NCBI RefSeq assembly: GCF_025273675.1
Contig: NZ_CP045809.1
Span: 496,001 to 560,000, forward strand
Source: Gordonia pseudamarae
GTDB lineage: Bacteria; Actinomycetota; Actinomycetes; Mycobacteriales; Mycobacteriaceae
Reading direction: 5' to 3'
DNA: 64,000 nt
In this document: in pieces, positions 57,079 to 64,000 of the stretch
How the letters are laid out: every line of letters starts with the position of its first letter
Position numbering within the stretch: the first letter of the stretch is position 1
Program-made: the position numbers and the translations under genes
The notes under the pieces: model-generated
Seen by the model: the letters and a program-made list of their open reading frames with translations, nothing else
Told to the model about the DNA's origin: nothing
The model's database searches: none

Positions 57079-58119
57079 ATGGGACTGAAGATCGGTGTGG
57101 CCGGACTCGGCCGGGTCGGTGCCTTTCACCTCGACACGCTGTTGGCCGCCTCGGCGGTCGGGGAGGTGTTCGTCACCGACGTGGTACCGGAGGCGATCGG
57201 ATCGGCCACCGGCCGGTATGCCGGGGTGACCGGATGCGCCGACGTGGACGCGGTGCTGGCCGCGGGCGTCGACGGGCTGGTGATCGCCTCGCCCGCCGCG
57301 GGCCGCGTCATGCCGATCGAGCGATCGGTGGCGGCGGGTGTACCGGTCTTCTGCGAGCCGCCGATCGCGATGTCGTCGGCGGAGTCGGCCGCCGTGCGGG
57401 CCCGGTGTGCCGCGGCGGGGGTACCGGTGGTGGTCGGCCGTCATCGCCGGTTCGATCCGGCGGTCCGCGCCGCACGCGCCGCCGTCTCCGTCGGAGAACT
57501 CGGATTCGTCACCGCGGCCCGATCGACGACGCTGGACCCGGCGCCCCCGCCGATGTCGTCCGTCGCCGGCTCGGGCGGCATCTTCCGTGACTTCGCCGTG
57601 CACGACTTCGACACCCTGTGCTGGGTGGTCGGTGGGGACGTGGTCGAGGTGTACGCGACCGGTGGCAACCAGGGCGACCCGGGGTTCACCGCCAACGACG
57701 ACGTCGACTCGGCCACCGCGATACTCACCTTCGCCTCGGGCGCGATGGGGGTCGTGTCGGTGAGCCGGTACAACGGCCGGGGTCACGACTGCCGACTGGA
57801 GGTGCACGGCAGTACCGATTCGGTCGTGGCGGGCTGGGATCACCGAACCCCGGTGCGAAACCTCGATCCGCGGTGCGCATTTCCGTCGGGAACACCACAC
57901 GGCTCGGACCTCGACCGGTTCGCGCGGGCCCGCCGTCGCGAACTGGGCGAGTTCTGTGCCCTGATCGGCGGGGAGCCCCCGTCCTGGCAATCCCCGTTCG
58001 CGCACTCGCCGTTGTGCTCGGTCGAGGAGGCGCATGAGGTGGCACTGATCGCGGATGCGGCGACTACCTCGCTGCATGAGAAGCGGCCGGTCCGCATCGA
58101 CGAGATCGCCGCGATATAG
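57079..58119 (+). CDS. Gfo/Idh/MocA-family oxidoreductase lacking the EKP lysine
   Basis: A 346-residue NAD(P)-dependent oxidoreductase. LKIGVAGLGRVGAFHLDTLL is the dinucleotide motif, and SGGIFRDFAVHDFDTLCWVV holds the Asp171 and His175 pair as in myo-inositol dehydrogenases. The EKP motif that supplies the catalytic lysine reads CEPPIAMS (Glu93-Pro94-Pro95), so Lys is replaced by Pro. The GGGAGG site lies 6 nt before ATG 57079. It may be inactive in hydride transfer or act by another mechanism. An IS element lies just upstream and has probably replaced its original promoter region. Confidence 0.83.
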   Translation: MGLKIGVAGLGRVGAFHLDTLLAASAVGEVFVTDVVPEAIGSATGRYAGVTGCADVDAVLAAGVDGLVIASPAAGRVMPIERSVAAGVPVFCEPPIAMSSAESAAVRARCAAAGVPVVVGRHRRFDPAVRAARAAVSVGELGFVTAARSTTLDPAPPPMSSVAGSGGIFRDFAVHDFDTLCWVVGGDVVEVYATGGNQGDPGFTANDDVDSATAILTFASGAMGVVSVSRYNGRGHDCRLEVHGSTDSVVAGWDHRTPVRNLDPRCAFPSGTPHGSDLDRFARARRRELGEFCALIGGEPPSWQSPFAHSPLCSVEEAHEVALIADAATTSLHEKRPVRIDEIAAI

Positions 58120-58124
58120 CGATC

Positions 58125-58155
58125 AGGGCGGGGATCGCATCGCGATCCCCGCCCT
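58125..58155. terminator. Bidirectional terminator, 14-bp perfect palindrome
   Basis: AGGGCGGGGATCGC and GCGATCCCCGCCCT pair perfectly around ATC, directly after the oxidoreductase stop and facing the end of the convergent GT39 gene. Confidence 0.75.
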
Positions 58156-58221
58156 GTCCTCATCTTCGGTTGTCCCCGTGATCCTCGGTCGGCTCCGTCA
58201 TCGTCGGTTGACCAGGGCGTG

Positions 58222-60228
58222 TCAGGTGAGCTTGTAGATCGTGGTTCCGCCGACGGTGGTCGCGGTGAAGTTCTCCGCGACCCATTCGGAGATCTCCGAG
58301 TTGCCGCCGGGGCCACCGCCGGTACCGCCGAGGTAGTAGCCGATCTTGCCCTCGGCCACGTAGGCCTTGAACTCGTCGAGGGTCGGGGCGGGATCACCGC
58401 TCCAGCCGCCGATCGCCATGACCGAGGTGCCGGTGGCCAGTTCGATGCCCGACGCCGACTGTGAACCGTTGGTGGCCGCCGACCAGGTGGTGCCCGCCGA
58501 CTTCAGGAGTGCCACCAGTTCGGCGTTCGACGAGATGTCTTCGCCGGGCCCCCCGCGACCGCCCTGGCCCCGTCCGTCGGTGCCCTGTCCGTTCGTGCCC
58601 TGTCCGTTCGTGCCCTGTCCGTTCGTGCCCTGTCCGTTCGTGCCCTGGCCGGGGGCGCCGCCGGGACCACCGGCGCCGGGGCCGCCGAAGCCGCCGCCCA
58701 TGCCGCCGCCGATCGAGGTGCTGACCGCGTTCGGGTTCGAGCCGCCGTGTGATTCGGCTGCGGTGGCGATCGAGAAGGCCGCGGTTCCGCCGAAGCCCGC
58801 GAGCGAGCCTGCGATGAGGGCAGCCGCCACCAGCTTGCGCATACCCAGGGTGCTGCCGATCAGCAGGGCGGCGACCGAGGCCAGTGCCACCACTCCGATT
58901 GCCCAGCGGCACCATTCGGGGCCCCAGCTGTTGCGGTTCAGCAGGACGATCGACCACCAGGCGGCCAGTCCGATCATGCCCGCCATCATCAGGCGGCCGT
59001 CCCAGTGATCGCGCCGACGCCAGGCCAGCACCGCCCCGATGCCCACGAGAGCGCCGACCGCCGGGGCCAGGGCCACCGTGTAGTAGGGGTGGATTGTGCC
59101 GCTCATGAACGAGAACACCAGCGCGGTCACCAGAAGCCAACCGCCCCAGGCGAACACGGCGCCACCCTCGACACGGTTCATGCGTCCGGTGACGTTACCG
59201 AGCTGGTTGACGCTGCGCACACCGACATACGCGGCAAAGACCACCACCAGCAGTGCCGCCGGCAGCAACCAGGAGATCTCGTTACCCATCTCGGAGCTGA
59301 ACAGTCGGTCCAGCCCGGTCGAGCCGCCGAAAGATCCGCCGCCACCGGGGCCGTTGCCCGCGTCGCCACTGATACGGCCGAGACCGTTGTAGCCCAGCAC
59401 CAGGTCCATGAAGCTGTTGTCACTCGACCCGCCGATGTAGGGGCGAGAGGATTCGGGAACGACGATGGTGACCACCACGAACCAGCCGGCACTCACGATC
59501 AGTGCGACGGTCGCGCCCACCAGGTGCAGAATGCGTTTGCCCCAGCCGTTGTCGGCGAACACCAGGTATGCCAGTCCGAAGGCGGGCAGTACCAGCAGGC
59601 CCTGCATCATCTTGGTGAGGAAGGCGAAGCCGAGGGCCACGCCCACCAGCGCCAGCCAGCGTCCGGAGTTGGTGGCGATCGCCCGGACCAGGCAGTAGCC
59701 CGCCGCGGTCATCAGCAGCACCAGCAGCGCATCCGGGTTGTTGAACCGGAACATCAGCGCGGCGGCCGGGGTGAAGGCGAGCACGGCGCCCGCGATGAGG
59801 CCGGCGGCGGTGCCCTGTTTCGGGTCGCTGAAGGTGCGGCGCATCGTCGCGTACAGCAGACCGACGGCGGCCACACCCATCAGCGCCTGCGGCGCCAGTG
59901 CGGCCCAGCTGTTCACGCCGAAGATCCGCATCGACAGGCCCGTCACCCACAGCGAGGCGGGCGGTTTGTCGACGGTGATGAAGTTCGCGGCGTCGAGGGA
60001 ACCGAAGAACCAGGCCCGCCAGCTCTGCGAACCCGCCTGTGCCGCGGCCGCGTAGAAGGTGTTCGCGAAGCCGCTGGCGCTCAGATTCCACAGATAGAGC
60101 ACGGCGGTGGTCGCCAGCAGCCCGCTCAGCGCCCATTTGCTCCACCACAGCGGCCGCCGACGCCTCGTCGCCTCGGGCGGTGGCGTCGGCGTCACCTCCG
60201 GTGCGGACCGGTCGAGTACTGCTGTCAT
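58222..60228 (-). CDS. GT39/ArnT-like membrane glycosyltransferase with Gly-rich insert
   Basis: A 668-residue polytopic protein with 11-13 membrane segments over about 30-475. The first outside loop carries the family pattern (TFYAAAAQAGSQSWRAWFFG, FITVDKPPASLWVTGLSMRI). After the membrane part come a Gly-rich stretch (about 490-560) with five GQGTN/D units coded by a 15-bp tandem repeat, and a small extracytoplasmic domain (VMAIGGWSGDPAPTLDEFKA, TTIYKLT end). Enzymes of this type transfer a sugar from a polyprenyl-phosphate donor outside the membrane. The acceptor is unknown. AGGAGATG precedes ATG 60228. Confidence 0.85.
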   Translation of the reverse strand: MTAVLDRSAPEVTPTPPPEATRRRRPLWWSKWALSGLLATTAVLYLWNLSASGFANTFYAAAAQAGSQSWRAWFFGSLDAANFITVDKPPASLWVTGLSMRIFGVNSWAALAPQALMGVAAVGLLYATMRRTFSDPKQGTAAGLIAGAVLAFTPAAALMFRFNNPDALLVLLMTAAGYCLVRAIATNSGRWLALVGVALGFAFLTKMMQGLLVLPAFGLAYLVFADNGWGKRILHLVGATVALIVSAGWFVVVTIVVPESSRPYIGGSSDNSFMDLVLGYNGLGRISGDAGNGPGGGGSFGGSTGLDRLFSSEMGNEISWLLPAALLVVVFAAYVGVRSVNQLGNVTGRMNRVEGGAVFAWGGWLLVTALVFSFMSGTIHPYYTVALAPAVGALVGIGAVLAWRRRDHWDGRLMMAGMIGLAAWWSIVLLNRNSWGPEWCRWAIGVVALASVAALLIGSTLGMRKLVAAALIAGSLAGFGGTAAFSIATAAESHGGSNPNAVSTSIGGGMGGGFGGPGAGGPGGAPGQGTNGQGTNGQGTNGQGTNGQGTDGRGQGGRGGPGEDISSNAELVALLKSAGTTWSAATNGSQSASGIELATGTSVMAIGGWSGDPAPTLDEFKAYVAEGKIGYYLGGTGGGPGGNSEISEWVAENFTATTVGGTTIYKLT

Positions 60229-60364
60229 GTCTGCATCTCCTCTGTATCTGGTTGACAGCCAGAATGCGTCCGGTCCCTCCGACGGGACTGGACGGACGCT
60301 GGGAGAAACCTGTGAGCGGTGTGCGCTCGCCGCCTGATCCGGGTGCCGGGCGGAGCGTGCCCAC

Positions 60365-60370
60365 TATGCT
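60365..60370 (+). promoter_or_regulatory. Possible leaderless-type -10 (TATGCT)
   Basis: TATGCT, then 8 nt, then the ATG of the 52-residue ORF at 60379. The intervening CGGAGAGC contains GGAG, so a leadered start is not excluded. Confidence 0.35.
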
Positions 60371-60378
60371 CGGAGAGC

Positions 60379-60537
60379 ATGAGCTTCCATGCGTTCGAGC
60401 AGAGTCAGAGACTACGTTTGCTCACCACCGGCGAGACCGGCCAGTTGCTGGGATACCTGCCGTCCGGTCTGCTGAGCGTCCAGCTCACCTCCGGTGGCAT
60501 CGTCGTCGTCGACGAGAAGGACGTCGAGAAGGTGTAG
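60379..60537 (+). CDS. Small conserved-looking protein, 52 residues
   Basis: A short ORF reading MSFHAFEQSQRLRLLTTGET, then alternating strands (GYLPSGLLSVQLTSGGIVVV) and a charged end DEKDVEKV. The pattern suggests a small beta-barrel or SH3-like fold. No membrane segment and no family is recognised. It ends where a single copy of the 27-bp repeat family begins. Coding potential is supported only by codon pattern and the upstream signals. Confidence 0.5.
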   Translation: MSFHAFEQSQRLRLLTTGETGQLLGYLPSGLLSVQLTSGGIVVVDEKDVEKV

Positions 60538-60562
60538 CCGGGGCGAGCGGAGTGACGGGGGA
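60538..60562. repeat. Single diverged unit of the 27-bp repeat family
   Basis: CGGGGCGAGCGGAGTGACGG with the following GGGAATG matches the array A unit (9572-9679) with one change in the core, about 51 kb away. It lies in the gap between two gene ends. Confidence 0.7.
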
Positions 60563-60582
60563 ATGTGCGTCAGGCGCGGCGC

Positions 60583-61224
60583 TCAGGTGAGCGAGTGCCC
60601 GCACTGCCGGCAGAAGATGGCGCCGATCGGGTTGCCGTGTGAACACCCCCGGCAGGCCACCTCCTGGGCGAGCGACGAACCGCACGCGGTGCAGAATCTG
60701 CCGCCGGCCGCGTGGGTGCCGCACGACGGGCAGCGGGTGGACGACTGTTGCCCGAGGTCCACACCGTCGACGAGGTTGACATTGCGCAGGCCCTCACGCA
60801 TCTGATCGCGCCGGGCCTGCGCCTGCAGTTGTGCCAGTTCGTGCGCCTGGTTGGGGGAGCAGCGCACGCACTGGCCGATGGGATCGTTCCAGCATCCGTC
60901 GTCGCACACCCAGTCGCCGCAGCCCCGGCACTGGTGGAAGTGCGGCGACACCTCCTCGACGGCCTTCGTCAGGGCTTTGTCCTTGGCCTCGGAATTGGTG
61001 CTGCGGTCGAGGAGCCGGTCGGCGGCGGAGGTGACCCGGTACATCTTGCCGTAGCCGACGAGGTGGCTGAGGCTGCGGACGAACTTCTGTCCGGTGGCGG
61101 CGATGTCGCGCTGGAAGCCGGACCGGAAGCCGTTGCCGCAGCGTTCGCAGCGGAACTCGAACTGGTAGCCCTCGTTGTTGGACAGGTCACTGTAGTTGCC
61201 GGTGAACGGGATTCTGATCGACAT
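60583..61224 (-). CDS. Zinc-ribbon protein of unknown function
   Basis: A 213-residue cytoplasmic protein with at least five metal-binding pairs: CERCG (26-30 region), CRGCGDWVCDDGC and CVRCS in the centre, CPSCG and CTACG later, and CRGC with CRQCG at the C-terminus. The last 60 residues form a double zinc ribbon (DZR). The N-terminal half (GYQFEFRCERCGNGFRSGFQ) is shared by a group of bacterial hypothetical zinc-ribbon proteins. There is no catalytic motif. It may be an adapter or a nucleic-acid or protein-binding scaffold. It stands alone, convergent with the small 52-residue ORF. Confidence 0.75.
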   Translation of the reverse strand: MSIRIPFTGNYSDLSNNEGYQFEFRCERCGNGFRSGFQRDIAATGQKFVRSLSHLVGYGKMYRVTSAADRLLDRSTNSEAKDKALTKAVEEVSPHFHQCRGCGDWVCDDGCWNDPIGQCVRCSPNQAHELAQLQAQARRDQMREGLRNVNLVDGVDLGQQSSTRCPSCGTHAAGGRFCTACGSSLAQEVACRGCSHGNPIGAIFCRQCGHSLT

Positions 61225-61440
61225 GAGACCTCACGACTGGCTGGAACAGGCTGCAACGGTGTGTGTGTTGACTGAGGATAGCGTCCCCATGGGTGGCTGA
61301 CCACGGGGAACCGGCGCGCTGTCGATCGAACGAAAGACACCGGCGCGGCCGGTGGTCAGAGTGCGGCGTCGTGGCGGTCGGTCGCATCCAGTTGCCGGAG
61401 CTGATTGCCTCGGCGGCCGGTTCCGGGTCCACGTCGGTGA

Positions 61441-62349
61441 CTACCGGCCGGGCGTTCGCTGCGGGCTCGTCACCTCGCGGAGTACCTCGTGGGCTCGGTC
61501 GATGACCGCGTCGGCGGGGTCGTCGAGACGGCGGGCAGCGACGAGGTCGACGCCGGCGGTCGCGGATGTCAGGGGGCGGTAGGTGATGCCGGAGATGCCG
61601 ATCGCCGAGGTGGGTTCGGGCACGAGCGCGACGCCGAGGCCGGCGGCGACGAGGGTGGCCAGTGTCGAGGTCTCGGCGACCTCGTGGCGGATGTGCGGTG
61701 TGAATCCCGCCGCGGCGCAGACCGTGGTGAGGATCGTGTTCATCACCGACCGGCCGCCGCCGGCGTGGGCGACGAAGTACTCGCCACGGAGCCCGGCCAC
61801 GTCGACGGCGTCGAACCGGGTCGCCCGGTGGCCGTCGGGGAGCGCGATCATCAGCCGGTCCGTGCGCAGTTTCTCCACCCGCAGGCCGGGTTGATCGTCG
61901 GTGAGCCGGAGCAGGGCGAGGTCGATGTCGCCGCTGTGGAGCGCGGTGAGCTGGTCGGGTGCGAGCATCTCTCCCCGGATGCTGACCTCCACGTCGGGGA
62001 GCCGGTCGCGGAGCGCGCGCACGAACGTGGGCAGGACGGAGTAGGTGGCCGAGCCGACGCAGCCGATCGATAGTCTGCCGACGCTGCCGTCGGCCACCCG
62101 TTGCGCGTGGAGTCCGGCGGCGTCGACGGCGTCGAGGATGGCGATGGTGTGCGCGAGGTAGTCCACGCCGGCGGGTGTCAGTTCGACCCGGCGTGTGGAT
62201 CGGGTGAGGAGGGTGACGCCCAGTTCCTCCTCGAGGTGCCGGATCTGAGTGGACAGCGGTGGTTGCGCGATGTGCAGACGCGCGGCGGCGCGGCCGAAAT
62301 GCAGTTCCTCGGCAACGGCCCGGAAGTACCGGAGGTGACGCAACTCCAT
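61441..62349 (-). CDS. LysR-family regulator of the pca genes
   Basis: A 302-residue LysR protein. The helix-turn-helix MELRHLRYFRAVAEELHFGR then AAARLHIAQPPLSTQIRHLE closely follows CatR/BenM/PcaQ-type regulators. The effector domain spans about 90-300. It is divergent from pcaF-pcaD across 93 bp, the usual layout for a LysR activator and its target. Its start ATG 62349 has a TATCGT -10 exactly 7 nt upstream. A TGATA/TATCA palindrome of LysR-box size lies between the genes. The ligand is probably a beta-ketoadipate pathway intermediate such as muconate, inferred from context. Confidence 0.88.
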   Translation of the reverse strand: MELRHLRYFRAVAEELHFGRAAARLHIAQPPLSTQIRHLEEELGVTLLTRSTRRVELTPAGVDYLAHTIAILDAVDAAGLHAQRVADGSVGRLSIGCVGSATYSVLPTFVRALRDRLPDVEVSIRGEMLAPDQLTALHSGDIDLALLRLTDDQPGLRVEKLRTDRLMIALPDGHRATRFDAVDVAGLRGEYFVAHAGGGRSVMNTILTTVCAAAGFTPHIRHEVAETSTLATLVAAGLGVALVPEPTSAIGISGITYRPLTSATAGVDLVAARRLDDPADAVIDRAHEVLREVTSPQRTPGR

Positions 62350-62356
62350 ACGGGCG

Positions 62357-62362
62357 ACGATA
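62357..62362 (-). promoter_or_regulatory. Leaderless-type -10 (TATCGT) for the lysR gene
   Basis: Minus strand: TATCGT, 7 nt (CGCCCGT), ATG 62349. Confidence 0.5.
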
Positions 62363-62369
62363 GCCTCAG

Positions 62370-62388
62370 TGATATTCTATAGGTATCA
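62370..62388. promoter_or_regulatory. LysR-box palindrome between lysR and pcaF
   Basis: TGATA and TATCA, perfect 5-bp arms around 9 nt, fit the T-N11-A class of LysR sites. A partly similar ATATAGGTA follows at about 62396. The region is much more AT-rich than the rest of the window. Confidence 0.5.
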
Positions 62389-62430
62389 ATAATCCCGATA
62401 TAGGTACTTCACTATGAAGAATATACTGCC

Positions 62431-62436
62431 TACGCT
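62431..62436 (+). promoter_or_regulatory. Leaderless-type -10 (TACGCT) for pcaF
   Basis: TACGCT, 6 nt (GGGTTT), ATG 62443. No Shine-Dalgarno sequence is present. Confidence 0.5.
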
Positions 62437-62442
62437 GGGTTT

Positions 62443-63666
62443 ATGTCCTCACCTACCGACATCGTCATCTGCTCGCCACTTCGTACGCCCGTGGGGCGCA
62501 TGGGTGGCGCGCTGGCCGCGGTGCCCACCGCCGACCTGGCAACGGGTCTGCTCCGCGAACTGGTCGCACGCACCGGGCTGACCGGCGACGACGTCGATGA
62601 CGTGGTGCTCGGCCAGGGCTACCCGAGCGGTGAATCGCCGGCCATCGGGCGGATCGCGGCACTCGACGCCGGTCTGGGCGAGTCCGTTCCCGGCATGCAG
62701 CTCGATCGTCGCTGCGGGTCGGGCCTGCAGGCGGTCCTGTCCGCGGCCTCGGCCATCGCCTCGGGCGGTGGTGACCTCATCATCGCCGGCGGCGCCGATT
62801 CGATGTCGAACGTCGAGCACTACGCGCTCGGTCTGCGGACCGGTGTGCGGCAGGGCGGGATCGACCTGATGGACCGCCTCGACCGGTCGCGTGCCACCGC
62901 CGGCGGCCGATCGCACCCGATCGGCGGCGGCATGATCGAGACCGCCGAGAATCTCCGGGCCCGGTACGGGATCAGCCGGGAGGCGCAGGACGCGCTCGCG
63001 GTCCGCTCGCACGCACGCGCCGTCGACGCCCAGAAGAACGGACGTTTCGACGACGAGCTCGTCGCGGTGACCATCCCCGGCACGCGCGGGCATCCCGACG
63101 TCGTCGTCGACACCGACGAACATCCCCGCGCCGATATCGATCTCGCCTCGCTGGCCGCGCTGCGGGCGGTCCGTGGCCGAACGGACCCCGAAGCGACTGT
63201 GACAGCCGGCAACTCATCGGGTCAGAACGACGGTGCGGCGCTGTGCGTGGTGACCACCGCCGACGTCGCCGAACGCCGGGGACTGACTCCGCTACTCGCG
63301 CTGCGCGCGTGGGCCGTGACCGGTTGCGCCCCCGAGACGATGGGCATCGGCCCGGTCGGCGCGACGGCGAAAGCCCTTGCGCGGGCGCGGCTGACACTCG
63401 ACGACATGGATGTGATCGAACTGAACGAGGCATTCGCCGTGCAGGTGCTCGCCGTGCTCGCCGAATGGGGTGTCGACGCCGAGGACGAACGACTCAACCC
63501 GAACGGGTCCGGGATATCGCTCGGGCATCCGATCGGGGCCACCGGTGCCCGTATCCTGGCCACCGCGGCCCACGAGGCGAGGCGCCGCGACGCGCGCTAC
63601 GTCCTGGAGACGATGTGCATCGGCGGCGGACAAGGGCTCGCGGCGGTCTTCGAGGCGATCCGATGA
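62443..63666 (+). CDS. pcaF: Beta-ketoadipyl-CoA thiolase (acetyl-CoA acyltransferase)
   Basis: PcaF cleaves beta-ketoadipyl-CoA to succinyl-CoA and acetyl-CoA, the last step of aromatic breakdown by the beta-ketoadipate pathway. The 407-residue thiolase has Cys91 in LDRRCGSGLQ (acyl acceptor), NEAF near residue 325, SLGHPIGATGARI with the active His, and MCIGGGQGLA with the second Cys. The general thiolase role is certain; the PcaF assignment rests on the adjacent pcaD and LysR genes. The stop overlaps the pcaD start (ATGA). Confidence 0.85.
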   Translation: MSSPTDIVICSPLRTPVGRMGGALAAVPTADLATGLLRELVARTGLTGDDVDDVVLGQGYPSGESPAIGRIAALDAGLGESVPGMQLDRRCGSGLQAVLSAASAIASGGGDLIIAGGADSMSNVEHYALGLRTGVRQGGIDLMDRLDRSRATAGGRSHPIGGGMIETAENLRARYGISREAQDALAVRSHARAVDAQKNGRFDDELVAVTIPGTRGHPDVVVDTDEHPRADIDLASLAALRAVRGRTDPEATVTAGNSSGQNDGAALCVVTTADVAERRGLTPLLALRAWAVTGCAPETMGIGPVGATAKALARARLTLDDMDVIELNEAFAVQVLAVLAEWGVDAEDERLNPNGSGISLGHPIGATGARILATAAHEARRRDARYVLETMCIGGGQGLAAVFEAIR

Positions 63667-64000
63667 GCGCCGTGACGGTCGATGCCGTCGTCACCGGACA
63701 TCCCGACGGGCCCACCGTGGTGCTGTCGAACTCGCTCGGCTCGGACCGGCGGATGTGGGACGCCCAGCTCCCCGAACTGGAGAAACACTTCCGCGTCGTC
63801 CGGTACGACACCAGAGGCCACGGACGCTCGCCCGTACCCGACGGGGCCGCCACGATCGACGACCTGGCCGACGACCTGATCGCACTGCTGGACAGGCTCG
63901 ATATCGCCTCGTGCCACCTCGTCGGGCTCTCACTCGGCGGCATGACCGCGATGCGGGTGGCGATGCGCGTCCCCGCGCGGGTCGACCGGATGGTCCTGTT
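63663..64000 (+). CDS. pcaD: 3-oxoadipate enol-lactonase, N-terminal part (runs off right edge)
   Basis: PcaD hydrolyses beta-ketoadipate enol-lactone to beta-ketoadipate. The visible 112 residues show the alpha/beta hydrolase N-terminus: VVLSNSLGSDRRMWDAQLPE (oxyanion region), VRYDTRGHGRS and CHLVGLSLGGMTAMRVAMRV with the nucleophile Ser in GLSLGG. SNSLGSDRRMWDAQL is characteristic of PcaD among related hydrolases. ATG 63663 overlaps the pcaF stop. In many actinobacteria PcaD is fused with PcaC; the 3' part is outside the window, so this cannot be judged. Confidence 0.88.
   Translation, partial: MSAVTVDAVVTGHPDGPTVVLSNSLGSDRRMWDAQLPELEKHFRVVRYDTRGHGRSPVPDGAATIDDLADDLIALLDRLDIASCHLVGLSLGGMTAMRVAMRVPARVDRMVL

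Overview
The window is about 64 kb of GC-rich DNA from a Mycobacteriales-type actinobacterium, most likely Gordonia or a close relative. Supporting signs are an F420-dependent glucose-6-phosphate dehydrogenase, an EccA-type ATPase, a PE-PPE-domain esterase, a PknG-GlnH-GlnX module, an AlkB-rubredoxin fusion, and gene order matching M. tuberculosis Rv0407-Rv0417. No rRNA, tRNA, CRISPR array or prophage was seen. Gene boundaries come from reading ORFs, start sites and motifs by eye; no database search was run.

Layout. 1-2.7 kb: 5' part of a malic enzyme, then a GntR regulator with an MFS exporter. 2.8-8.1 kb: sugar-nucleotide genes (galE, rmlB, rmlA, rmlC), one intact GT2 glycosyltransferase, and decayed pieces of a second GT2 and a flippase. 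8.1-14.5 kb: M1 peptidase, a DoxX gene bracketed by two 27-bp tandem arrays, orphan eccA, a Fic protein, and a YefM-YoeB toxin-antitoxin pair damaged in both partners. 14.7-18.5 kb: a giant Pls-like NRPS with membrane and left-handed beta-helix modules. 18.7-24.9 kb: alpha/beta hydrolase, DUF202, glutaryl-CoA dehydrogenase-like gene, AlkB-rubredoxin, and a PucR regulator coupled to tag. 25.2-40.4 kb: the conserved block fgd-pta-ackA / glnX-glnH-pknG / mutT3 / thiE / thiO-thiS-thiG. Inserted in it is a stand-alone LeuA regulatory-domain protein behind what reads as a leucine attenuator. 40.5-43.7 kb: SCO6745-like and DMT genes, and an ATP-grasp enzyme. 43.8-51.2 kb: a co-directional block of Asp/Glu/hydantoin-racemase-family protein, sugar-type ABC importer, 2-oxoglutarate/Fe(II) oxygenase and guanine deaminase, a candidate undescribed purine or related heterocycle uptake and catabolic system. 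51.5-64 kb: PE-PPE esterase, TetR-MMPL pair, an IS982-family element, an oxidoreductase lacking the usual EKP lysine, a GT39 protein, a zinc-ribbon protein, and a LysR-pcaF-pcaD aromatic-catabolism edge.

Regulation. At least ten genes have a TANNNT -10 hexamer placed 6-8 nt (usually 7) before the start codon and no Shine-Dalgarno sequence, so they are probably read from leaderless mRNAs. A TPP riboswitch precedes thiO. Several convergent gene pairs are separated by perfect long palindromes (43718-43753, 58125-58155, 52733-52764). Two families of dispersed intergenic repeats recur across the window.
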